DNA of 64,000 nucleotides from Marinobacter halodurans (GCF_004327985.1 NZ_SJDL01000010.1:62001-126000), one strand, 5' to 3'; positions 29,104 through 38,305 are shown, counted from the first letter of the stretch. Notes: generated by a model from the sequence alone, not told the origin. Made by a program: numbers and translations.

Positions 29104-30300
29104 ATGAATCCGAATCTCGACCGTCTCCATCCCTATCCTTTTGAGAAGCTGGCCCAACTCAAGGCCGGCATCCAGCCGCCCGCCTCACTGTCACCGATTG
29201 CCCTGGGCATTGGTGAACCCAAGCACGCTTCACCGGCTTTCGTGAAGGACGTGCTGCGGGACAACCTGGACCGCCTGGCAAACTACCCGACCACCAAGGG
29301 CACGGACGAGCTGCGCCAGGCCATTGCCGACTGGGCCACCGGGCGGTTCGAACTGGCCCCGGGAACGCTCACCGCGGCCGATCACACCATCCCGGTCAAC
29401 GGTACCCGCGAGGCCATCTTCTCGCTAGCCCAGGCTGTGGTGAACCCGATACCGGGCGCCAAGGTCGTGATGCCCAATCCCTTCTACCAGATCTACGAGG
29501 GCGCGGCCTTCCTCGCCGGTGCGGAACCTCATTTCCTCCCGTGCGAAGCGGACCAGCATTTCATACCGGACTTCGAGGCGGTCACCAGCGAAGTCTGGGA
29601 CCGCTGCCAGATCCTGTACCTGTGCTCGCCGGGCAACCCCAGCGGCAGCGTCATCCCGCGGGACACCCTCAAGCGCCTGATCGAGCTGGCTGACCGGCAT
29701 GATTTCCTGATCGCCTCCGACGAGTGCTATTCCGAACTCTATCCGGACGAAAACAACCCGCCGGAAGGCCTGCTGCAGACCTGTGCGGCCATCGGTCGCG
29801 ACGACTACGCCCGCTGCATCGTCTTCCACAGCCTGTCCAAACGCAGCAACCTGCCGGGTCTGCGCTCGGGCTTCGTGGCCGGCGATGCCCGCGTGCTCAA
29901 GGAGTACCTGCGCTACCGCACCTACCACGGCTCCTCCATGTCGATCCAGCACCAACTGGCCAGCATTGCCGCCTGGCAGGACGAGGACCATGTGCGGGAA
30001 AACCGGGCGGCCTATCGCGAAAAGTTCGATGCGGTGGTACCCATCCTGTCCGAGGTCATGCGCGTTTCCGCCCCGGATGCCGGCTTCTACCTGTGGCCGG
30101 AAACACCGATCGCCGACGACATCTTTGCCCGTGACCTCGCGGCCCAGCAGAATGTCCACGTGCTGCCGGGCCGTTACCTGTCCCGCGAGGTGGACGGTCG
30201 CAACCCGGGCGAGAACCGGGTCCGCATGGCCCTGGTCGCCCCCCTGGCCGAATGCATCGAGGCCGCTGAACGCATCCGCACGTTTATTCAGGAGCAGTAA
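29104..30300 (+). CDS. dapC: Succinyldiaminopimelate transaminase
   Basis: Class I/II PLP aminotransferase forming N-succinyl-LL-diaminopimelate from N-succinyl-2-amino-6-ketopimelate in lysine and peptidoglycan-precursor synthesis. The 398-residue protein has the nucleotide/cofactor motifs GTREAIFSLAQA, NPFYQIYEGAA, CSPGNPSGS, SDECYSELY and the PLP lysine in HSLSKRSNLPGLRSGF. The ATG at 29104 is chosen because AGAGAACC precedes it and an upstream start would overlap glnD. Gene context with dapD and dapE 3' of it supports DapC over a general aspartate aminotransferase. Confidence 0.92.
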   Translation: MNPNLDRLHPYPFEKLAQLKAGIQPPASLSPIALGIGEPKHASPAFVKDVLRDNLDRLANYPTTKGTDELRQAIADWATGRFELAPGTLTAADHTIPVNGTREAIFSLAQAVVNPIPGAKVVMPNPFYQIYEGAAFLAGAEPHFLPCEADQHFIPDFEAVTSEVWDRCQILYLCSPGNPSGSVIPRDTLKRLIELADRHDFLIASDECYSELYPDENNPPEGLLQTCAAIGRDDYARCIVFHSLSKRSNLPGLRSGFVAGDARVLKEYLRYRTYHGSSMSIQHQLASIAAWQDEDHVRENRAAYREKFDAVVPILSEVMRVSAPDAGFYLWPETPIADDIFARDLAAQQNVHVLPGRYLSREVDGRNPGENRVRMALVAPLAECIEAAERIRTFIQEQ

Positions 30301-30305
30301 CATCC

Positions 30306-30647
30306 ATGGAGATCTACGGCATCAAGAACTGCGACACCATCAAGAAAGCCCTCAAATGGCTGGACGGCGCCGGCAAGACCTACACCTTCCACGACTTCAA
30401 GAAAGAAGGTGTCGACGGGAACCGTCTGGCCGCCTGGGAAAAGCAGGTGGGCTGGGAGACGCTGCTCAACCGCCGCGGCACCACCTGGCGCAAACTGCCG
30501 GACGACGTTCGTGATAACATAGGGCGCGATTCCGCCATGGCGGTCATGATGGACAATCCGTCCATCATCAAGCGTCCCGTGGTGGAACTGGGCGACCAGG
30601 TACACGTTGGCTTCAACGCCGACGAATGGGCACGAATCATCGGCTGA
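30306..30647 (+). CDS. ArsC/Spx-family thioredoxin-fold protein (YffB-like)
   Basis: A 113-residue protein of the ArsC/Spx fold. It has a single conserved cysteine in YGIKNCDTIKKALKWL, near the N-terminus, and the RRGTTWRKL segment typical of the YffB subgroup, which lacks a demonstrated arsenate reductase role. Structural work on the Pseudomonas relative links it to glutathione-dependent thiol chemistry. It sits 5 bases after dapC and before dapD, a conserved Pseudomonas arrangement, so co-expression with lysine genes is expected; a direct role in that pathway is not known. Confidence 0.88.
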   Translation: MEIYGIKNCDTIKKALKWLDGAGKTYTFHDFKKEGVDGNRLAAWEKQVGWETLLNRRGTTWRKLPDDVRDNIGRDSAMAVMMDNPSIIKRPVVELGDQVHVGFNADEWARIIG

Positions 30648-30733
30648 GGCTCGACCTCAGACCTGCCAGCATAATCCGGGGCGTCATGACGGCGCCCGAC
30701 GTCACCGTTTACTGATCAAGGAGCACGACCCCC

Positions 30734-31762
30734 ATGAGTTTCGCATTCGGCATCGGCATCGGCACCCAGAACAGCAAGGGCGAATGGCTGGAAACCTTCT
30801 ACCAGAAGCCCCTGTACATGCCGGAGGCAACCATCCGGGAAATCGCATCCAACACGCTGGGCTACCAGGGCGGCAACCAGGCGATCGAAGCCGATGCCGG
30901 GCAGCTGACCCGGTTTGCCGAAGCGCTGCGTGGCGCCGGCATTGACGATCAGGCCCGCCTGGCCGAAAAGGCGGCCGGCAGCAAGCGTCCGGCTGTCGTG
31001 ACCCTGCTGGATACCGACGACACCGCCTCCAGCACCCCGGAGGTCTACCTCAAGCTGCACCTGATCTCCCATCGTCTGGTAAAACCCCACGGCCTCAAGC
31101 TCGAAGGCATCTTCGGCCTGCTGCCCAACGTGGCCTGGACCAACGAAGGCGCGATCGATCTGGATGAACTGGCCGACCGCCAGATGGACGCCCGTACGGA
31201 AGATCGCCTGCTGGAGGTGAAATCCGTCGACAAGTTCCCGCAGATGACCGATTACGTCGTACCGCGCGGCGTACGTATCGCCGATACCGCCCGTGTCCGC
31301 CTGGGCGCTTATGTGGGAGAAGGCACCACGGTCATGCACGAGGGCTTCATCAACTTCAACGCCGGCACCGAGGGCACCAGCATGATCGAAGGCCGTATCT
31401 CGGCCGGCGTCATGGTCGGTAAGGGCTCGGACCTGGGCGGCGGCTGCTCCACCATGGGCACCCTGTCCGGCGGCGGCAATATCATCATCTCCGTCGGCGA
31501 GAACTGCTTGATCGGCGCCAATGCCGGTATCGGCATCCCGCTGGGCGACCGCACCACCGTCGAAGCCGGCCTTTACATCACCGCCGGCACCAAGGTTGCC
31601 GTGCTGGACGACAAGAACGAGGTGGTTCAGACGGTCAAGGCGCGGGACCTGGCCGGCAAGCCGGACCTGCTGTTCCGCCGCAACTCCCAGAACGGTGCGG
31701 TGGAGTGCAAGACCAACAAGACCGCGATCGAACTGAACGAGGCGTTGCACGCCAATAACTAA
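30734..31762 (+). CDS. dapD: Tetrahydrodipicolinate N-succinyltransferase (long type)
   Basis: Transfers succinyl from succinyl-CoA to tetrahydrodipicolinate. The 342-residue protein is of the longer Pseudomonas/actinobacterial class rather than the 274-residue E. coli class. The C-terminal half is a left-handed beta-helix (RGVRIADTARVRLGAYVGEG, MHEGFINFNAGTEG, GKGSDLGGGCSTMGTLSGGG). The start at 30734 follows AAGGAG by 10 bases. A small CTGAGG/CCTCAG stem precedes the gene. It is followed by a palindromic intergenic repeat and dapE. Confidence 0.95.
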   Translation: MSFAFGIGIGTQNSKGEWLETFYQKPLYMPEATIREIASNTLGYQGGNQAIEADAGQLTRFAEALRGAGIDDQARLAEKAAGSKRPAVVTLLDTDDTASSTPEVYLKLHLISHRLVKPHGLKLEGIFGLLPNVAWTNEGAIDLDELADRQMDARTEDRLLEVKSVDKFPQMTDYVVPRGVRIADTARVRLGAYVGEGTTVMHEGFINFNAGTEGTSMIEGRISAGVMVGKGSDLGGGCSTMGTLSGGGNIIISVGENCLIGANAGIGIPLGDRTTVEAGLYITAGTKVAVLDDKNEVVQTVKARDLAGKPDLLFRRNSQNGAVECKTNKTAIELNEALHANN

Positions 31763-31816
31763 TTGTTTGCACTGTATTCGGTGCGGTGATGCGACTGGGG
31801 CACCTTTGGTGCCTCA

Positions 31817-31878
31817 GAAGCTAAAGCATCTGCTACATCCCCGAGTTAAACGCAAAATGTAGCCGATGCTTTAGCTTC
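31817..31878. repeat. Intergenic palindromic repeat, copy 1
   Basis: A 22-bp arm beginning GAAGCTAAAGCATCTGC and ending CTACAT is inverted across an 18-base centre with a single mismatch. The same arm sequences recur at 33182-33239 and 33396-33453, so it is a dispersed repeat. It lies in the 244-base gap between dapD and dapE, where no gene is seen. It behaves like a REP-type extragenic palindrome, and could end dapD transcripts or stabilise them. Confidence 0.8.
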
Positions 31879-31949
31879 GGAGCGGCCCGCAGGGGCGCCG
31901 AAACACCGTCCGTTGATGCAATGGTCTCGTGGACGAATCCACTTCCTAA

Positions 31950-33140
<1,191 letters not shown>

Positions 33141-33181
33141 AGGCGCTTGCGAGTGTTATGGACAGCCCTGCGGGCTGCTCC

Positions 33182-33239
33182 GAAGCTGAAGCGTCGGCTA
33201 CATTGGCCAGCCAACTCGAGTATGTAGCAGATGCTTTAG
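33182..33239. repeat. Intergenic palindromic repeat, copy 2 (right edge cut)
   Basis: Begins GAAGCTGAAGCGTCGGC and reads through the central TTGGCCAGCCAACTCGAGT to GATGCTTTAG, where the expected closing CTTC is missing because the inverted-repeat element starts. Its last 54 bases (33186-33239) recur exactly at 33396-33449. Confidence 0.8.
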
Positions 33240-33395
33240 AGGGTGTTGTAAAAGCTACTGCGCTCAGCCATACGGCGTTGAAAATCGCCTCGTGCGCGAG
33301 TCCGATCAAGATGCTCATTTACAACCCGTAAACTGCGCTCTTTCGTTGATTTTCGCCTTGTTTGGCTATCGCTCGCGACGCTTTTGCAACACCCT
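33240..33395. mobile_element. 156-bp MITE-like element with 16-bp terminal inverted repeats
   Basis: The ends AGGGTGTTGTAAAAGC and GCTTTTGCAACACCCT are inverted repeats with one mismatch. The interior has no frame long enough for a transposase. The left half carries GTTGAAAATCGCC and the right half GATTTTCGCC, giving a second, weaker internal symmetry. It is flanked exactly by a 54-bp direct repeat. Size, ends and lack of coding capacity fit a non-autonomous miniature inverted-repeat element; the parent transposon is not in this window. Confidence 0.75.
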
Positions 33396-33453
33396 CTGAA
33401 GCGTCGGCTACATTGGCCAGCCAACTCGAGTATGTAGCAGATGCTTTAGCTTC
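33396..33453. repeat. Intergenic palindromic repeat, copy 3 (left edge cut)
   Basis: Starts CTGAAGCGTCGGC directly after the inverted-repeat element and continues through GATGCTTTAGCTTCTGAG, so its right edge is intact and its left edge missing. The first 54 bases are identical to 33186-33239. Copies 2 and 3 together look like one palindrome split with a 54-bp duplication. Confidence 0.8.
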
Positions 33454-33491
33454 TGAGGCGCCGATAGGTGCCCTTAAAACCCCGCTTAACC

Positions 33492-33710
33492 TCAGTAATG
33501 CGGTGGCGGCGCTTCTTCCTCTTCCCGCTTGATGTTGGAGGGCGACACCGCTTCCAGCTGTTTCTTGAGCAGTCGCTTGGCCTCCCAAAGTTCACGCATA
33601 TCCCTCTCCTGGCGCGACAATTGGTCGCTCAGCGTGGCAATCAGGTCGTCCTGGAAGGCCACGCGGGTTTCCAGTTCGACCATTCGGACTTCCAGTTCTT
33701 CCCAATTCAT
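33492..33710 (-). CDS. slyX: SlyX family protein
   Basis: A 72-residue, mostly coiled-coil protein (LEVRMVELETRVAFQDDLI and LSDQLSRQERDMRELWE heptads) ending in the proline-rich APPPHY typical of SlyX. Function is unknown in the family; it often sits near slyD or regulatory genes. Here it converges on dapE with 350 bases of repeats between and is divergent from the cold-shock-domain gene. Confidence 0.88.
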   Translation of the reverse strand: MNWEELEVRMVELETRVAFQDDLIATLSDQLSRQERDMRELWEAKRLLKKQLEAVSPSNIKREEEEAPPPHY

Positions 33711-33910
33711 GTGACGGAACTCCTGCTCTGGGGTGGGTCGTCTACAGACTGATCTGTTATGATGCTGCGCTTGCAGATGGAGTGACCCGCCACAATGGCT
33801 GCCCTGATCGTCCGCACATCTGCAGTTTGTTACGCCTGAAGCCCTATTTTACGTGAATCAGGCGCCCTTATGTTTTTGATTGATCGATTGATGGGAGAAT
33901 AAGTCGTCCA

Positions 33911-34435
33911 ATGCGTAATCCACAGAAAGCGATCCTGGTTGCCCTGCTGATCGCTATTCCCGCTCCGTTCGTCCTGGCCTTTTTCCTGGTCACCTTTACA
34001 CCGGAGCTTTTCCAGATCCTGTCGCAATCGGGTACCCGTGATGTCGCCAACAACCCCGCCTTCGTGTTGGGTAGCGCGCAAGGTATTACCGCCTACGTGA
34101 TGGCCGTCGTCATTTTCGGCATTGCCGGCTTCCTCGCCGTCGCGCTGAGTCAGGCCAAGGCCACTGCCGGCAGCCAGGATGACCGTCCCGCCAGCGATGG
34201 CCTGGAAGATGATTTCGGTCCGGAAGGCAATGAGGAAGGCACCGTAAAATGGTTCAACGTGAAGAAAGGCTTCGGTTTTATCGTCCGTGAGAGCGGCGAT
34301 GAGGTCTTTGTCCACTTCCGCGCCATTCGCGGTCGTGGTCGCCGCGTACTGCGTCAGGGCCAACTGGTGCGTTTCAATGTGGTCCAGGCCGATAAAGGTC
34401 TGCAGGCGGATAACGTCAGCATCCTAGAGGACTGA
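33911..34435 (+). CDS. Membrane-anchored cold-shock-domain protein
   Basis: A 174-residue fusion of two membrane helices with a nucleic-acid-binding cold-shock domain. Helix 1 spans about 8-28 ([20 protein letters not shown]) and helix 2 about 57-78 ([19 protein letters not shown]). An acidic linker (about 80-107, [20 protein letters not shown]) leads to the cold-shock domain (about 108-172), with RNP1 as KGFGFI and RNP2 as VFVHF, and [11 protein letters not shown] at its start. The RNA-binding aromatics are retained, so RNA or ssDNA binding at the inner face of the membrane is expected. Ordinary CspA proteins are about 70 residues and soluble. Related fusions probably occur in marine gammaproteobacteria, but the role is not established. 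GGGAG lies 12 bases upstream. Confidence 0.85.
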   Translation: MRNPQKAILVALLIAIPAPFVLAFFLVTFTPELFQILSQSGTRDVANNPAFVLGSAQGITAYVMAVVIFGIAGFLAVALSQAKATAGSQDDRPASDGLEDDFGPEGNEEGTVKWFNVKKGFGFIVRESGDEVFVHFRAIRGRGRRVLRQGQLVRFNVVQADKGLQADNVSILED

Positions 34436-34453
34436 TCCACACCGTCCGCCCTG

Positions 34454-34487
34454 GATGGGAGTCCCGAGGCACTTCGGGATTCCCATC
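34454..34487. terminator. Stem-loop between convergent genes
   Basis: GATGGGAGTCCCGA and TCGGGATTCCCATC form a 14-bp stem (one G-U pair) with a 6-base loop, between the convergent cold-shock-domain gene and the gene at 34501. Neither side has a long T run, so it is a probable but atypical bidirectional terminator. Confidence 0.55.
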
Positions 34488-34500
34488 GACTCCCCCGGAA

Positions 34501-34884
34501 TCAGTTCCAGCTCACTTTCTGTTCGCCCCGGTGATCGAGACGCCACCACTTCTCGTCCTGGACCGGGTCGCCTTCCTGCCAGTCCCCCGGGCTGCATCGC
34601 ACTTCCACATCCAGAAAGCGCCAGGCATGGCGGGCGCAGTCCAGATCCGTGCGCCAGGGCAATTCGTCGCCTTCCAGAACCACACTGGTGAAGTGCTTCG
34701 AGAAAGCGCCGGGGTAGAGTGACACACGAACCGGAAAGTCCCGGTAATACCCCTTCCCCTTGTGGACACCGGCGTGACCGATCGGCGCCAGCTCCAGACG
34801 GTCGAGGGATTGATCCAGCCAGCTTTGCAGTCGCGCCGGGTCCTGTTCACGCACGTAGATTTCCAGATCGTTCATAGAGGACAT
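34501..34884 (-). CDS. Uncharacterised 127-residue protein
   Basis: Not recognised with certainty. The protein is soluble, rich in Trp and acidic residues, with no membrane segment or known catalytic motif. Visible features: an N-terminal NDLEIYVREQDPARLQSWLD, a central ELPWRTDLDCARHAWRFLD and a C-terminal half rich in Trp and charged residues. The pattern resembles small conserved gammaproteobacterial proteins of unknown function. The ATG at 34884 has GAAGG 6 bases upstream; an internal ATG at 34875 is an alternative. It lies 78 bases downstream of the P-loop ATPase gene on the same strand, so they may be co-transcribed. Confidence 0.6.
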   Translation of the reverse strand: MSSMNDLEIYVREQDPARLQSWLDQSLDRLELAPIGHAGVHKGKGYYRDFPVRVSLYPGAFSKHFTSVVLEGDELPWRTDLDCARHAWRFLDVEVRCSPGDWQEGDPVQDEKWWRLDHRGEQKVSWN

Positions 34885-34962
34885 CAAACCTTCGGATTAC
34901 GGCCCCAAGTCGGCATCTCGATACAAACTGCCCAGGGCCCAAATCCGGCCATAATGCCGCAC

Positions 34963-35985
34963 CTAGCCGTCTTCGGCAATTGCCTCCGAACAGGGATACG
35001 GTTTCCGGCCCAGAACCTCCGGCACACTGTCGCTCCATGCTGAGCACCGGGCCGCCCGGATTTCTCTATCGATATCGCCGGCCTGCACCTTCCGGAGCTC
35101 GCCGCGTCGTTCACGCTCGTGCCAATCGACCGCATAAGCCGCCCGCTCAATCTCGGCCAGATGCAGATCCCGCTCGAGAGCCTCAACGTCTCCATTTCGG
35201 GCCTGGGCCAACAACAGCGCACGATTGAGATCGTCGATGCGCGCCTCAACCGCCCGCAGCGCGGGATCCCCCTGCTCGGCCTCCAGGGTCACACGGGCGG
35301 CCGCCGCTGTCAGCCAGCGAACCGATCCGCCCGGCGTTTCCGGCCAGTCCGGTGACAGGCCACGGGCGGCGCGCTGTAGCGCACAGGGCGCAATCTCCAC
35401 CTGCCATTCCCGTTCGATGCACGATTGCTCGCTTCTCAGTATCCCCAGCCTTTGTTCGATGCCTGACGGAGGCACCGCCATGACGTCCACGGATCGGCCG
35501 GTCCGTGCGGTCAGAGCCTGGAGATCCATCTGGCCTTGAGTGCGGCTGACGAGCAGCACAGGGCCCGGGTGAGACAGCAGCAGTTCACTGGCCGGGTGAA
35601 GAGGGTCCTGCATCAGGCAGAGCAGGTCGGCCGGGGGCATGTCGTCCAGAATGAGTACCGTTCGGGGGATGTTGCCGTTCCCATCAGCGGGCACCGCCGG
35701 CTCAGCACTGGCCATCACCTCGGTTGCCCGGCGCAGGTCCATCCAGACCGACGAAAACGGCCAGCGGGGAATGTTGGCCCGCAACAGTTCGGTCTTTCCT
35801 GAACCCGCATCCCCCTGCAACCAGAGGATGCCTCTTGGCGATCGCATCAGCGAGACGGCCAGCGAATCGGCAAAGGTGTGCCAATCCGGCGAAACCGACG
35901 CAAGGGTGAGATGGGATGCGCGCCCCAAGCCGCGGCGGGACGACGAGCGATGTGCAGATGGCCGGCTCCCTGGCCCTTGTGACAT
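34963..35985 (-). CDS. Orphan P-loop ATPase
   Basis: A 340-residue protein with a clear Walker A (LQGDAGSGKTELLRA, about residues 56-70) and Walker B (RTVLILDDMPPADLL, about 108-122). The order and the following sensor-like stretch (GPVLLVSRTQGQMD) suit an AAA+/STAND-type or DnaA-related ATPase. The C-terminal third is highly charged and helical (RNGDVEALERDLHLAEIERA, WHERERRGELRKVQAGDIDR) and ends without a recognised domain. The N-terminal 25 residues are Arg/Ser-rich and probably disordered. An AAGGAGG lies 7 bases before the ATG, so it should be well translated. No partner identifies its role; it follows manC by 79 bases on the same strand. Membership in ClpB/TssH was considered but the second ATPase module is absent. 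Confidence 0.62.
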   Translation of the reverse strand: MSQGPGSRPSAHRSSSRRGLGRASHLTLASVSPDWHTFADSLAVSLMRSPRGILWLQGDAGSGKTELLRANIPRWPFSSVWMDLRRATEVMASAEPAVPADGNGNIPRTVLILDDMPPADLLCLMQDPLHPASELLLSHPGPVLLVSRTQGQMDLQALTARTGRSVDVMAVPPSGIEQRLGILRSEQSCIEREWQVEIAPCALQRAARGLSPDWPETPGGSVRWLTAAAARVTLEAEQGDPALRAVEARIDDLNRALLLAQARNGDVEALERDLHLAEIERAAYAVDWHERERRGELRKVQAGDIDREIRAARCSAWSDSVPEVLGRKPYPCSEAIAEDG

Positions 35986-36064
35986 AAGGTCCTCCTTTGA
36001 CCTGTTTGACGGAATAATAATTCGCGCAACCGGCTAACGCCTGTACCCCGGCTGCGAATACGGG

Positions 36065-37471
36065 TCAGACCCGGTTATAGGTATCGGCGAACCGTACAAT
36101 ATCGTCCTCACCGAGATAACTCCCGGTCTGGACTTCGATCAACTCCAGGGGAATCACCCCCGGATTGGTCAGGCGGTGGCGGTGGCCCACCGGAATGTAG
36201 GTGGACTGGTCTTCCGTCAGCAGGATCTCCTCATCGCCACGCACCACGTTCGCGGTTCCACTGACCACCACCCAATGCTCGGCACGATGGTGATGCTTCT
36301 GCAGGGAGAGTGACGCCCCCGGATTGACGGTGATGCGCTTGACCTGGAAGCGCTCACCCATGGCGATGCCTTCGTAGGTTCCCCAGGGCCGGTGGACCTT
36401 CTTGTGGAAGCGGTGCTCCGCCCTGCCCTGGGCCTTGACCTGGGCAACCAGCTTCTTCACGTCCTGCACCCGGTTACGGTCCGCCACCAGGACCACGTCA
36501 TCGGTCTCGACGATGACATGGTCGCTGATCCCCAATGCCGCAATCAGACGGCCTTCGGAGTGGATGTAGGACCCCGTCACATCCTCGGTGATCACATCGC
36601 CCCGGCAGACGTTGCCGTCTTTATCCCGCGGCTGGATCTCCCACAGGGCGGACCAGGAGCCGACATCGCTCCAGCCAGCATCCAGGGGCACGACAACCGC
36701 ATCCTGGGTCTTTTCCATGACGGCATAATCAATGGAGTCATCCGGGCACGCCTCGAAGGCCTCCCGATCCACACGCACGAAGTCCATATCGGACTGCTTG
36801 CCGGCAAAGGCCGCGCGGCAGGCTTCCAGCATCTGCGGGTTGTGCTTGCCCAGTTCCTCCAGATAGCGGTCCGCCCGGAACAGGAACATACCGCTGTTCC
36901 AGTAATAGCCGCCCTGGTCGAGATAGGACTGGGCGGTGGCCTCATCCGGCTTCTCCACGAAGGCTTCAACCGGGGCAAAGCCCTCAGCCATGTCACCGGC
37001 CCTGATGTAGCCATAACCGGTGTGGGGAGACGCCGGCACCACGCCAAAGGTCACCAGCTTGCCGTTCTCAGCCGCCCTGGCGCCCACCGAGACAGCCTCG
37101 GCGAAAGCCTCCTGGTTACGCAGGACGTGATCCGACGGCATGATCAGCAGCAACTCCTCCGGGTCGCTTTCCGCAGCCGCCAATGCCGCCAGCGCGATGG
37201 CCGGTGCCGTGTTGCGGCCAACCGGCTCCAGGATAATCCCATCGGTTTTCTTATCGGCCAATTCGTGCAGGTGAGCCGCCACCACGAATCGATGGTCTTC
37301 GTTGGTAATCGCCATGACCCGGGCCGACGGCGCACAGCCCAGACCTCGGGTTATGGTTTCGGCCAACAGCGACTCTTCAGAGACAACGGGCAGGAACTGT
37401 TTTGGATAGGCCTCGCGGGATAGAGGCCACAAACGGGTGCCCGACCCGCCGGAGAGAATGACGGCTAACAT
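36065..37471 (-). CDS. manC: Mannose-1-phosphate guanylyltransferase / mannose-6-phosphate isomerase
   Basis: Bifunctional type II PMI/GMP enzyme that supplies GDP-mannose. The 468-residue protein has an N-terminal nucleotidyltransferase (ILSGGSGTRLWPLSREAYPKQ, FVEKPDEATAQ) and a C-terminal cupin isomerase (about 350-468; HRPWGTYEGIAMGERFQVKR, SLQKHHHRAEHWVVVSG). Both active regions look intact. It lies next to the polysaccharide locus but is separated from it by mvaT and two strong hairpins, so it is probably its own unit. A GDP-mannose-consuming transferase is not obvious in the window. Confidence 0.95.
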   Translation of the reverse strand: MLAVILSGGSGTRLWPLSREAYPKQFLPVVSEESLLAETITRGLGCAPSARVMAITNEDHRFVVAAHLHELADKKTDGIILEPVGRNTAPAIALAALAAAESDPEELLLIMPSDHVLRNQEAFAEAVSVGARAAENGKLVTFGVVPASPHTGYGYIRAGDMAEGFAPVEAFVEKPDEATAQSYLDQGGYYWNSGMFLFRADRYLEELGKHNPQMLEACRAAFAGKQSDMDFVRVDREAFEACPDDSIDYAVMEKTQDAVVVPLDAGWSDVGSWSALWEIQPRDKDGNVCRGDVITEDVTGSYIHSEGRLIAALGISDHVIVETDDVVLVADRNRVQDVKKLVAQVKAQGRAEHRFHKKVHRPWGTYEGIAMGERFQVKRITVNPGASLSLQKHHHRAEHWVVVSGTANVVRGDEEILLTEDQSTYIPVGHRHRLTNPGVIPLELIEVQTGSYLGEDDIVRFADTYNRV

Positions 37472-37642
37472 AAAGCGTCCTTGTCAGAAACTTTGATCGG
37501 ATTCTAACGTAAAAACGTGGCTCAATGCTTCTTCCCGGAGGTATGAAATGCGCCGGAAAGGCCGATAAGAGGGCTTTATTAACGAGAAATAATTCAGCGG
37601 AAAGTTAAATTCACGAATGTGGAAAAGTCGGGGAATGAGCAA

Positions 37643-37708
37643 CCCCGGCACCTCAACTGCCGGGGCCGGGAGCCCTGTCCGGCCTATTAACCGTGAGCCG
37701 GACAGGGC
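37643..37708 (-). terminator. Two consecutive stem-loops downstream of mvaT
   Basis: First in minus-strand order, GCCCTGTCCGG/CCGGACAGGGC (11 bp, 37672-37708) begins 7 bases after the mvaT stop; then CCCCGGCA/TGCCGGGG (8 bp, 37643-37665). There is no T run. Their strength and place make them likely transcript ends or 3'-stabilising structures that insulate manC from mvaT. Confidence 0.6.
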
Positions 37709-37714
37709 AAGGGC

Positions 37715-38083
37715 TTAGTCCTGCTGCCAGCCCTGCACGGCTTCCTTGCCGTATTTCTCACGCCATTCATTCAGCGTTTTGTGGTTGCCACCACGGGTTT
37801 TCACCACTTCGCCGGTGTGCGGATTCTTGTACGTCTTGAGCGGACGCTTCGGGCGCGTAGAACCGGCCGTTTCAGCTTTGGCGCCAGATACGGACGGATC
37901 AATGGCACCCAGAACCTGCAATACGTCCTTGGCGGATTTATTGTATTCCTTCATCAAACCGCGGATCTTTTCTTCAAACTCGAGTTCACGCTTCAATGCG
38001 TTATCTGCCTCGAGCTTTTTCAATTCATCTGCAAGCTTATCCATCAGCTGTTTTTTCTGGTAATACTCATTGATCTTTGCCAT
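37715..38083 (-). CDS. mvaT: H-NS-like nucleoid protein, MvaT family
   Basis: Xenogeneic silencer that binds AT-rich DNA. The 122-residue protein has an N-terminal coiled-coil oligomerisation region (about 1-60; NEYYQKKQLMDKLADELKKLE), a linker and the C-terminal AT-hook-like pincer (RPKRPLKTYKNPHTGEVVKTRGGNHKTLNEWREKYG). The ATG at 38083 follows AAGGG; an upstream in-frame start at 38110 is not needed. It borders the AT-richer polysaccharide locus, which is the kind of DNA such proteins repress. A perfect palindrome lies about 65 bases upstream. Confidence 0.92.
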   Translation of the reverse strand: MAKINEYYQKKQLMDKLADELKKLEADNALKRELEFEEKIRGLMKEYNKSAKDVLQVLGAIDPSVSGAKAETAGSTRPKRPLKTYKNPHTGEVVKTRGGNHKTLNEWREKYGKEAVQGWQQD

Positions 38084-38147
38084 GGATTTTACCCTTACTG
38101 GTCGAAACAATTTTCAAATTGACGTTGTCATATCGGAAGGAAAAGCA

Positions 38148-38165
38148 AAAGAATGATCATTCTTT
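38148..38165. promoter_or_regulatory. Perfect 18-bp palindrome upstream of mvaT
   Basis: AAAGAATGATCATTCTTT is exactly self-complementary and sits 65-82 bases before the mvaT start in an AT-rich 222-base intergenic region. It is a candidate operator, for autoregulation or another dimeric regulator. No known consensus is matched. Confidence 0.45.
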
Positions 38166-38201
38166 GCCGAGTCAAAAACTGACTATTTCGATAATAGATC
38201 A

Positions 38202-38235
38202 ATAATCCCCCATTGACAATTAAATAGGGGATTAT
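38202..38235. promoter_or_regulatory. 9-bp inverted repeat between tviB and mvaT
   Basis: ATAATCCCC and GGGGATTAT flank a 16-base AT-rich centre containing TTGACAAT. It is 70 bases past the end of the tviB-like gene and upstream of mvaT. It may form the 3' end hairpin of the polysaccharide transcript, though without a T run, or act as an operator. Confidence 0.4.
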
Positions 38236-38305
38236 GACCGGACATTCATTCGGAAATAGAAGAAACGGTAAAAAATAAAACTAGTGCGCTTGTTGAACGA
38301 TGAGA

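Noticed and set aside
30306-30647. Arsenate reductase of an ars operon
   Set aside because: The protein is of the YffB subgroup in a conserved dap context; no arsenic genes are near.
30716-31750. 344-codon minus-strand frame
   Set aside because: Antisense to dapD, which shows clear hexapeptide repeats.
34963-35985. ClpB/TssH (type VI secretion) ATPase
   Set aside because: Only one short P-loop domain is present, with no second AAA module, no N-domain repeats and no other secretion genes.
36392-37423. 343-codon plus-strand frame
   Set aside because: Antisense to manC; no recognisable motif.
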